Shown piece after piece: positions 24,401 to 36,400 of a DNA stretch of 64,000 nucleotides (the stretch's first letter is position 1; the number at the start of each line of letters is the position of its first letter). This DNA comes from Astropecten irregularis (lineage: Eukaryota; Echinodermata; Asteroidea; Paxillosida; Astropectinidae), in NCBI GenBank assembly GCA_963971285.1, contig OZ020248.1, positions 24,325,873 to 24,389,872 of the forward strand, given 5' to 3'. Made by a program: the position numbers and the translations under genes. The notes under the pieces were generated by a model, which had not been told where the DNA came from, did not search any database, and saw only the letters and a program-made list of their open reading frames with translations.

Positions 24401-27400
24401 TTGCGGTGTGCAAATTTTACCATTCGATTTATTTATTTTGTTTGTTGATTTTGCGTTCTCATCTTTCAGAGTGAGACCCAGATCATGTTGGGACTTATCC
24501 CGGGCGAGCATCAACGCAAGACGTTTGACAAGATCATCGAGAGGGCCATGGAGATGGTCTTCCAAGATGGAGAGGTGAAAGATGAAATCATTCAATGGCT
24601 GGGACTTAAAGAAATAATTTCTCACCTGAATAACCTTAATTAATTCTCACAATCTCACAATCGAGAAAAAAAGCCGAAAATGGACAATTTGCAACACTGC
24701 CAACCTAGGCTGGATAGTCCAGTTGATCGAGTACCGGTACGGTATTCCGTAGGTCGCAGGTTCGAATCCCGCTCCAGTCAGTTGTCTTTGTGTATCCTTA
24801 ATCCAGTCAGCTCCACTTCTGGTTTGTCTGATGGTTATTTGAATGGTTAATACAAAGGGAAACATTGTTTTCACCAACTGGATTTTTAAGAAAGAAAACA
24901 TTTTATAGTTCAAAATTTATTGAACTGCTGCAAACTGCTCATCAGCCAAAATTGACCTAAAATATATAAAATGCTTGGAGTTAGGAGGGCCTGACGTTTT
25001 GATTCCTAGCAGGATCTTTATCAAAAGGTTTTTCATTTAGCCTTTGAAAAAGATCATGCTAGGATCGAAACATGTCAGGCCCTCATTTTGTATAGTTTAA
25101 AATGTTCAATACAAGTTGTAAATTCCTGTAAAGTGCTTATCAACCTGAATGAAGACCTGAAATATATAAAATGCTTGAAGTTAGGAGGGCCTAAGTGACT
25201 TTCATTCCAAGTAGAATCTTTCTCAAAGGCCAAATGACAAGAGGACAAGAACATGTTAAGATACAGAACTTAAAAAAACCCAGGTTTTGAATGAAAACAT
25301 AAACACAACTTGCATCATTTTTGTTTTAATGATAATTGTCGAAGAATGAATATTATATTTATTTTTTTTTTCTTTCAGGCAATTTCCTCGGCTGCCAAGA
25401 GGGCGGTCCTGAAGCATGATTATACCGCTGTCCTGACGGTATTTCCCGTGGCCAAACATCTCAGCCAGATCAGACCGGAGTTTGAGGAAACCCTACAGGT
25501 AAGCCTTCTCTCTCCCTCAGCAAGAGATGACTGAAGAATCCAAGTCACAATTCAGATTATTGCGAGTCTAGTATAGTCATAACTCAATTCCGTCTAAATT
25601 AACATGTTTTGTCCCATGCATAAATAGAAATGAAACGTGAACAAGTGACCTTTAATAATAAGTCTCATTTTAAGCATCAGGTCACATGTACATCAGAATA
25701 AGAATTAAAGTTAAAAGGGAAATTCTTGGAAAGTTGACACATCGTTGAAGCTTGCTAGGAATTGACTGCACTCCCCTCTGTTTGACTTGTATCACCCCTT
25801 CATTTGACTTGGAATGACTGAGTAGTGACATAGAATGACCGAGTAATGACATTAAATTACTGCTATCTGACATGCATGACATAGAATGATTGAACAGTGA
25901 CATAGAATGAGTGAGTAGTGAAGTAGAATGACTGAGTAGTAAAATAAAATGACCAAGTGGTGACATGGAATGACTGAGAAGTGACATAGAATGGCCGAGT
26001 AGTGACAGAATGATCAAATTGTGACATAGAATTGACCAAGTAGTGACATAAAATGACTTCTAACTAACGTAGAATAATTGAACAGTGACAGAACGACCAA
26101 GTTGTGTCATAAGAATGACTGATTAGTGACATAGAATGACAGAGAAGTGACCTAGAATGACCAAGTAATAACCATTCGGTTGATTTGCTTCCTAATCAAT
26201 GCAGGGCACGACGCCGACTACCAGGTCCAAACTACCCACTCTGATTGCCAGTCTTGAGACCACAGGAGCCAAGGCACTTGAAGAGTTCTTTGATGTGGTC
26301 AAGGTGAGTCCGCAACCAGTCTTCAAGAGGACTAATATAAAATCAATGTGCTGTATTCTGGTCCAGACTCGAGTAATTACTAGGCATATGTCTATTGGAG
26401 GCCAATTTTATAGCGCTGCTAATTTTGAGCAATATTCATGCAGACTATAGCAGAAGAATTTGGTTCGCCCTGTTGCCTACATTTCATACATTGTATGTCT
26501 TCATTACACGGTCTCTGTACTATAAGTTGCTGGAAGACCAGCAAGTTCAGTTCTTATGTTTAACAGAACAGAAATGTAAGCACGAAATTGGCCACGAAGC
26601 AGCCTATGGATTGCCCAGGAACCAACCCACAGGGCAAAGTTACATTATAGAAAACTCAGCCAAACCTTACTAGAAGGGACAATACTGAACGGACCAGAAG
26701 AAGAACAACCAAGAGCCAAGAAACCCAAGATCAACGGCCAACAACGAAACCGCCTGTCAGACGAGGACTACCGGTTTGTCCGCGGACTCGCCCTGCCCCT
26801 CCAAGCGCTAGTTGCCAAGAAAGTGTCGATCGACCGAAACCTCCACCATTTGAGAACTGCGGTGGAGAAGGTGGAACCAGTGCACTCTCTGAAGTGCCAA
26901 TTTCCTCTTCCCACGCCTCCCAAAGGTCTTGAGTACCGTCAGGAAATCAAGACCACCTGGGAGAAGGTTCTCACCAAATAGGGGTTGCATCTTCAAGACA
27001 TATGCTGTGATTCTGTGATAGGTGGTCTGTGATTAGTGCAGCATTACAGACCTCATACAAACCACAAAGTCATACGATGACTTGATGTTGAGGGTGTATG
27101 TCTTTGCTTAAATGTTTTGGCTTTTAATATCAGTACTGTCTCTATCTTCTCAGAACGATCCTGACAAGTCCAACATGCCTAGAGACGGCACGGTGCATGA
27201 GCTGACCAGCAACGTAAGTCAGAAACATTTTAACGCCTACTCTTAAACACTTTTCACAGCACTTGAACTTCAGGCATGTCAGATGCTTCCTTTTTCCAGA
27301 AGTTTGATCGGCAAATCGCAGATGGCAGTGGATGTTTGAAATTAAATATTTTGCCTCTTGAAGAAGATATGAGCCAGTGACAGATTTGATGGATCCTTTG

Positions 27401-30400
27401 TTCCGATCCTCATATTCTTGGGAGTAAACACTTTTTGATACTCTCCTCAGTGTACATGTTCCTTTTCATTTCATTATCTAATAACTATTTCATGTCTCCT
27501 TAATTTTTTTCCTTGAGAAATCTATAGTAAATTAATACTCAAATGAATGACTTTTCTTGTTGTCATGAAACAGGCGTTGACGTTTTTGGAGCACCTCCTG
27601 GATTATGTAGACACCACGGCGGCCATGTTGACAGCACATCGAGGTATTAAAGTGCACTTTTAATAGCTAAAGGTTTTTTAAAATAGACATTGATTTCTTA
27701 AATTGTTTCCTGGGAGTTTCAGCTGCTTTGATAAAGTTGATTGAAACCCGTTCAATCCTTTTTTTATTGATCCCCAAAGCTAAAAGATTATAGTTATCCC
27801 CTTTGATAATCCCACTGTTAATCCGGTCTCTACTGCATGTGCCTAAGCCACCAATCAGAAGCATGCTGTCTCCATATTGGACGAGGCATACACCAATCAA
27901 GGACCAAGACCCAACCAAGTACGGATATAAATTGAGACTGTGCAAAGTGTCTTCATCAGCTTGATAAAGGCTAGCAGTCTGCAGCCGAAACGTTGCTACC
28001 TTTCAGCCAACATCGTGATGAGCCATCGAACACTTAGCTTCTAAATAGCTTGATAGTTTTTTAAATTGTTGCAATGTTCTCCTCTTGCAGACCAAGGGTA
28101 TTCCTCCAAGACTCTGGACCCAGAGGCCAACAAGAAGAAAGTTTCTATCTACGTCGGTGAGTTCTGCAAACTATTCTGAAGTGGAGACAAGGGATTGGTT
28201 TGCCAACTGCAAGCTCTCCTTAGCAGCCCAAGCGACCCTCCAAAGCAACGTATAAATTGCAGGGCTCTGGATGTATTAGTCTGCGAGGGATGGACCATGA
28301 TTTGTGACCGTGCCCCTGCCTCTGACTAGTCATTACAGCGAGCGATCGAGCATGGATCACAATGCGTGCAGATTTCCTGATTAATTATGCAAACCAACCC
28401 AGCACTGACCTCTAGGTTTTGACCAATCAAGTTCAACATCCTCAGGACCCAGACGGAAATGTTCTCAAAACAGATCCGATTGCATGCACTCATGTATCAG
28501 ACGGTGATACTCAGACTAGGGTCTGACCTGATGTCAGCCTGTTTCGTTAATTAACTTCATTGCCATGCCATGTTTCAAAGCCTTTTTACATCTGTTTCCT
28601 CTGCTTGTCTGATCTCTTCAGCTAAGGTTCTGGGAGCACTGAGCCTCAACTTGGACCAGAAGGCCAAGACGTACTCGGACCAGTATCTCGGAGCCATATT
28701 CCTACTCAACAACTATCACTACATACTCAAGTCACTCGAGAGGTTGGTGTATCCTGCTTGTTGCTTTCTTTAGATAAAGAACGCCATCAAAACGATAGAA
28801 CCTTCTACATTTGTCTGCTTGTTTGTCTGTTCTGTCTTGTGGTTGCTCACCTCAGTGAGACATGGCATTGCCACCACCTTCTACATTTGTCTGCTTGTTT
28901 GTCTGTTCTGTCAGGTGGTTGCTCACCTCAGTCAGACATGGCATTGTCACCATCTTCTACATGTGTCTGCTTGTTTGTCTGTTCTGTCAGGTGGTTGCTC
29001 ACCTCGGTCAGACGTGGCATTGCCACCACCTTCTACATGTGTCTGCTTGTTTGTCTGTTCTGTCAGGTGGTTGCTCACCTCAGTCAGACATGGTATTGCC
29101 ACCACCTTCTACATCTGTCTGCTTGTTTGTCTGTTCTGTCAGGTGGTTGCTCACCTCAGTGAGACATGGCATTGTCACCACCTTCTACATTTGTCTGCTC
29201 GTTTGTCTGTTCTGTCAGGTGGTTGCTCACCTCAGTGAGACATGGCATTGCCACCACCTTCTATATTTACCTGCTTTTTTTGTCTGTTCTGTTTGTAAAA
29301 GGCATTCTCCAATAAACTATGTGGTATTAATCCTTTTTCTTTCATTTTTATCCCGTAATTTTCATCAGATCGGAGTTGATGAAATTGGTGGTCATCAGTA
29401 CGCCAGACATTGAAACTCATTATGCCGAGATCATCAGAGAACAGAAGAAGGAATATTCAAAGAGGTTAGTACGTCAGCGTCTAGTTTGCGTTCATTCTCT
29501 TGCATTAGGGAGCTTTAAATTGGTGTGAACGTGGACCTCGTTCTCGTAGACCACAAATGCGAGAACGTCGTGCCGAACGTCAAAACCGTAATTTGTGCGT
29601 CCTCGACTAACTCAGACAACGTTGGTCACGACTTGACGCATGCGCAAAGACTCGGCATGATACAGTCGCGTATCAGCAACCTGCAACATGAGAAACAGTT
29701 CTTGGGGATCACTCAAGAATATGGCTTTTTAATCACCGGAATACTGCATCAACGCTCTATAAACTATAGTAGGATTATTTAAGACAGCATTAAGATTAAA
29801 GGTAATATCATACATTGGTTTTTGTCAAAGAAATACAGATTCAAGGCTACAAATATCAAGGACAATACAGTAACAGTCATCTGTGAAAATCTTAGTCCCA
29901 TACGTTGCCCACTTTTGGAGAAACTGTGAAAAACGGCCACAGTATTTCTTAAGTCTTTTTCTCTTTTATTTTTGATCTTTTAAAAGATCAAAAAGATTTT
30001 CGGTCGTTGTTTTACTAATTTCTGGATAAATACATTATTTCAGGCTGAACATTTTTAACAGTATGTTTCTACCACCATCATCTTCATACCCTGTAAGTTA
30101 TACGTAAATATGTGAACATTTCTGTTTCGGTTTCTTACCAAAGTATGATACAACCTTTAACATAAGCAATCAATTTTTCTTTATTTCACTTTTCAATTAC
30201 TTAAAATGTATCCAGTCAGTGTCCCTTGTGGTTTATATTTGACGGTTTTAATTTCAATCGAATTTGACCACACTTAGGTAGGAGATTTTGCAGGACATAC
30301 CTTTATCTTCTTGACTCAATGGGTAGTATCCCTGAGTAATCTCGTTTGCATTATTCATTGGTACTCAGCTGGAATAAAGTCCTATCACACATCCTGGAGG

Positions 30401-33400
30401 TGAACAAGCCGATGTCATCACAGCGCATGGCCCAGGAGGCAGCCAAGCTCAAGGATAAGGAACGACAACAAATCAAGGATAAATTCAAGGTAAGAGGAAC
30501 CGCCATCTTGCAAACCAATAAGATCATTGCTATTTTTGCCAGTTTTGGAAAATTTTATGAACTACTCTAAGATAGAGCCATATTTGTGGCTAAAAAGAGA
30601 ACAAAAAAAACTAAAACATATTTTAGAATGCCACACCACATTTTGCGGATGGCCTGTTTTTTTCTCATCAATGAATTTTGATGTAAAAGAAAAAATACTG
30701 GAGCAGGATTTACTAGAATACTGTACCGGTGCTCTACCAGCTGAGCTACACAGCCCAATGTTAGTGGTGTCCCTAATAGTCAACTATTCATTTAGCAGTC
30801 AGAAGCCATGAAACCAATCAAATACCGCTATGTTCTTTTTTTTAATAAGAATCCTGTTGGTCTGAAACCTGTGGTGATAAAGTTTGTTTCGGGTGCAAGA
30901 GAAAAAAGTTGCTCGGGCGAAAACAAGGCTCATTTGGGAAAATCTGCAGAGATTCGATACCTCTTTTGCAGTGCACTAAACTGAGGAAGTATTTCTGCAC
31001 CTTGCACCTTCATAGCTTAAATTGTTATCTTTTTATGAAACGCTCAAACCTGATAGATTTGTGTGTTCAGTCTTCTGTTTATAAAATAGCTAAGCAAAAA
31101 TATTTTGTGATAAGCAAGGAAGGAAATTTTATTGTACTGGGTATGAGCTAACTTTTCTCCATTGGCAAATAGCACTTGGGTGAGAGATACTAAAATCTTG
31201 TGGGACATACATGTATGAAGGGGTATTGGCTTTGAGGTAAGTCTTGCGACAAAAATTCAGACAACAATTCAGTTTCTGATCATGTCAGTACAAAATTAAG
31301 CAGTCCAATAACCTCCCAATGAGCTGTCATAAAATATTTGAAGATAGGAACAGGACCTAATTTCATAGAGCTGCTTAGGCACAACATTTGCATATTTTAC
31401 AAGCATGAAAAGTCTTCCTTGATCAAACAGGATTACCAACCAAATTTTCATGTGATGTTTACTTCTTTTGACTTGTATTCGGCCATTGTTTGCTGAGCGT
31501 AACATTCACAAGGAGTTTTGGCCGGCATAATGATGTTATTTATCAAGGTTAAGTGCTTAAGCAAATTTTGGTGCTTAAGCGGCTCTATGAAATTGGCCCT
31601 AAAATAAGAAAAACTAGAGAGAAAAACAAAGGAAGAAGTAGAAAATGAAACCAATCTTCAAATTCTATAAATCAAATCAAATTATGTATTAAATCAAATT
31701 AAAATAAGGAAACGTAGCGAGAGAGAAAAAAACGAAGAAGTCGAAAACGAAACCAATGGTTAATTTACAAAACCTCACCTACCAGGAACAATTCACGTAC
31801 AAGGTCAAGGACAAAAAGGAGAGGCAACAGATCAAGGACATCTTCAAGGTCAGAGGTCATAGGTCACACTCATCTCCCCAGGTCATCACTTTCCCCAAAC
31901 CACCAATCAACGCCCCCCAGAAAAGCTGGCACAAATTGGCTGTGCGCCGATCAATAGCTTCTCCATATCAATTCATTGTGTTCACATTTGTTTAAATTAC
32001 GCATTTATATTTCTCAAGACTGACTTCTCTATCAGTTGGCAAAACAAAAGCGTCTCATTTTGGTTTGTCGTCACAGTGCTATTTAAGAGGATTTGGATAA
32101 GTTGAAAATCCATCAGTTGCATGAAAAAGCATTGTTATTATTGGTTTTTCATCAGATTTGATTTATAAATGCAATTTAGACCTGCGCTTCACGGATGTAG
32201 ATGAGCTCTGCATTACTCAGTGCTCGGAATGTCTCAGCAGGAGATCGTGGGTTCGAATCCCACCTGAGCCAATGCATGATTTTTGTTCATGCACACTCAA
32301 AAAGCACTGAGTATGCCGTGCTCATCTACGTTTGCGAAGGGCAAGCCTAATTTGCATAATTGTATGAAAAAAGCCTACCGGTATTTAAAAGAAAAAAAAA
32401 AATTGAAATTCGGATTTTGAGAGACTTGCACGTTTGCCAAGTGATGGTTGAGTCCATTAATTATACAGGTGTGCTCTATCTGATTAATCGGCATGTTGAT
32501 TTCAACACCAAGCAGCAGAACACTACATTCCTGATATTTAAATAAAAACATATTAATGCCTCCCCTCCCCTTAAATTACCACTGCCCACTACACCCCCAC
32601 CAACCCCCAGTCATCCCAGTCAAACTATCACCACCCTGGGCACCCTTCCCTGTTCTCCCCTCCCCACCCATACCCCCCTTCCCACCCCCACCCCACTGAC
32701 TATAAGCACAATCTCAGCATTGCCATATATTTATTTCAAATTAATTTTTTCAAATTTTCAGACTTTTCAATTCACACATTCCTTATTAATTGCAGTACTA
32801 CTAATGATTATTTTACCAAGCAAGCAACATGATTGTAGGACGCTAGTCTGAAATCAAGTCCACTTTTTTTTTTCACAAACTCGGGCTGCATCTAAAATCA
32901 GTTGTCTAGAGCTAGGTCTAGGTCTGGGCCCATTGCAAATGCATTGGAACATAATAGACGTAGCCAAAGCTCTGGAAGTCCATTTCGGGCATAGCTTCAG
33001 TCCAGGGAATGGTGATGAGCCAAACGTTTCTTCCCTTTTTATTCCATTCAGTTCCGGTTAATGGTGAGCAGAAATTTGTTACCGGATAATTAAATCCAGG
33101 TCGGTTAACCTAGAACCGGATAAAAATCCCAGCACTAGTTGCATCCGGCTGTTTGAAGTTCTTCTAAGATGCAAACTTCTCGGTTGAAACATTTCGTAGC
33201 TCAGATAACTACATCTTATGACGCTGTTCCTTTAAACTTCCATCGAAGTTTTTTTGGCCTTCGCCTCAAGAAATTCGCTGGAAAAGAAATACCTTGACAT
33301 ATAAGCGTGCAATTTACATCTTAACCTTGGCTGGTGACAAGTCTGTGCGAGTAACAAAGGAAAACAACCTGATAAAGGTTATTATGGGAAGGGTTTGGAG

Positions 33401-36400
33401 CGTTTTTATCGAGCAGATGTCATGAGCTGCTCTCTGTCACAGCTCAGTGGGGTTTGGGGGTGGAGTGAGTGATGGGGAATGTCCGATTACTGAGCTGGAG
33501 ACTCGAGGGGGCTGGGATTGTTAAGAAATTGCAGTTTTTTGGAGAAATGATGACATTTTGATTGAGGAGTAGTACTTGTAGCTACACATCACCAGCCATC
33601 CGTGATGTGAAGCTAAGCATCCTCAGGGTTTGTCTCTTCGCTGGCTCCTATTTTTTTCCCTCATGTGTCGTCGGGAAATCTTAAAGAGTCGTTGGAAGGT
33701 GAACAAAGCAACTTGACAGTAGCGGGATTCGAACCTGCGTTGTTCGGAATGCAGTACCGTTGCTCTATCTACAAGCTAAGCTAACTGCACCCAGCCCTAT
33801 GTTACACCGTAGCTGTGTCCCAAATTGTCAATTATCTTTGTTGATACAACTTCAAAGAACACAGAAATCAAGGCCAGGGGCCGATTTCACTAACGCTTTG
33901 CGATCATCGCTAAAGCCCAAATCCATCGCTTAACGGAAAATTTTTGTGTACCAAACGTGTATCTTTCCTGAAACATGGGAAGTAACTTCATTGCATTTCC
34001 AATGCAACATCCAGGCATGAAATTAGACAAATTTTTATGAAACTGTATTAGGGAAATTTGCATAATTCTTCAAGTTATCGCTTGGTCTAATTTAGTATAC
34101 GGCCCGTTTACCACAGAAATTGTGCATTTGATCATCATCCTCCATGCACAAAGTTGGTGCCACATTTTGACACCAGCAGAGTTGGGAGAATTCGGCACTC
34201 TTGCTGAATTGGAGAAAAAATTCTCCCTGTCCATGAAATATAATCTTCTATAAAGGGCAGACAGTTTCTATGTGCATTAATAGCACCGATTCTACGCTTA
34301 TGGTAAGCGTAGCCTTGAAACTGGGACTTGAGCGAAATTAAGAAATCACTTCTACTGTAAGTTGAGACCGAACTGTAGCTAAGGATGTTCCCTATCTGGG
34401 GCCAATTTCATAAAACTGTTTAGCACAAAAAATTGCTAAGCATGACATTTCTGTCTTAATATAAACAAGGTTATCAACCAAACTTCCATGTGTTGTGTAT
34501 CACTTGTGATTGCTCTTTGGCTGTTCTTCGCTGACCATGAAAATCAAATGGAATTTTCAATGGTGGTTAGTTTTATTGGGCGAGACATTTTTGTGCTAAG
34601 CACATTTTTGTGCTTAACAGGTTTATGAAATTGGCCCCTGTTTATAAATACCAGTTGTGGTGAATCCTGAGAATATTTATATTTATAGTTTTCAGAGTAT
34701 AGCAGGACTGTTATTTTGATATTTGCAATCTATTTCTTACGATAATTTGTGAGAATGTAGTATCTGTACCTCTTAAAAAAAGAGTTAATATTTGAAGCTG
34801 TTCATGGATTGCAAGTTTCCAACCCCCGTAATTAGATAATGATTTATCATGCGTTTTATGCTTGGCGTGGTTCTACTTGCTTAGTCCGTCCCCCTTTCCT
34901 ATAAAAGTCTGCCTTCTGAGCGATTCCCCTCATTAATGTAGCAGTTCAACCCTGTCCCGTGATCCCATTGCACCAGATGGAAGTCATGCCACAAGAGCAG
35001 TCAAGCACGGCAGTGGAAAGATGACATGAATTTTAATATGAGCCGTCCCCCCCTTAATAAACACGAAGACAGACACATAATATGACATCTGGATGAGAAA
35101 AATAATTATAGTCTGAACCTACATTGCCATAAACAGCATCATAAACCATGTATCAACTCTTTAGAGGTGCACTAATAACTGAAACTACATTCTTGAAAAT
35201 ATCTTTATTAAAGGGATGGTACAGAATTGGTAAGACAAAATACACTTCATGATCACAGATTCACCTAAAACTTACACAGTATAATGGTGATGATAGGAGA
35301 AAACATCACATGAAATGTTTTTGTCTGAAATGCCATATTCGTTGAGAAATAAATGAAACTATTTTCCGATTGGAATAAATCGCTTCGAAGCGTTTTATTC
35401 ATTCATTGAAATGTGTACAGTTCTCCGTACACGGGTTTTCACTATTTTCTCGTGACCCAGATGGCTGATTAACCTCAAACTTCTACAGGTTTGTCAGTTA
35501 AGGTATATGATGGATAACATAATGTGCTTTCACTGTCAGCAACGGTTTTGTCGCAAAAACTAGTTCTGTACCATCCCTTTAAGAAGTAGGATGTATTAAA
35601 AATATCAAGATAGGTGGAAAGAATATTTAGCTATAAGAAACAGAATAGCAAAATAGTACCAGGGTTAATAGCACAGCTGTAATTGGAAATGCATGATATA
35701 CCTGCCAAGCTGAAAGATTTTATCAGATTCAGTCAGAACTTTGACATGAAAAAAGCAAAATGAGATTTTCTGATTGATAAATCAGATTATTTGTACAAGT
35801 ATTATGTATTTCCTGAAGTTTTGAGTGAAAGTAAGATTGGAAATGGTCAATATAGCTAAGGACTATTCTAATAGAAGCAGGGTTGATAAAAATCATGATT
35901 TTTATTAAAAAAACAAAAAAATCGGATTTATTTGATTTAAATCAGATTTTTTGATTTAAATCGATTTTTTTGATTTAATTAAAATCTTAATTGTTTTTAC
36001 GTAATATCATTTTACTATCATAACATTTTGTTTAAAAAAACCCATAAATGATGCCAAATTGCATCTTCTTGTTGCTTGGGCATTGTGGTCATTAAAATGT
36101 AGCCAAAAATCCAAATTGCGTATTTTGTACAGTAAAATTTCATTGTAAAAAAAAAAAACATAAACTGTTTTAAGACACCCTGTTATAGTGGAAAAACTAA
36201 GGCAAAAGGCTTTCAGTAATATATTCTGGTTTTCGTAAAAAAAAATCATAAAATAATGGAAAAAAATCATGGTTGATTTTTATGAGCGATTTTTTTGATT
36301 TGTTTCCATTGATTTAAATCATGATTTAAATCAAACAACCCTGAATAGAAGTAAGATATTTAACATTTATTACTTTACTAGAGCGCCATTTAAGCGACAT

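Noticed and set aside
28786-29270. CRISPR-like array
   Set aside because: Direct tandem repeat without unique spacers in a eukaryotic intron.
28758-29413. Three overlapping Cys-rich plus-strand reading frames
   Set aside because: All three are the same 76-bp tandem repeat read in different frames inside EXOC7 intron 18.
32203-32275. Possible tRNA gene with GGGTTCGAATCCC
   Set aside because: Only the T-arm is convincing; the acceptor and D stems do not form.
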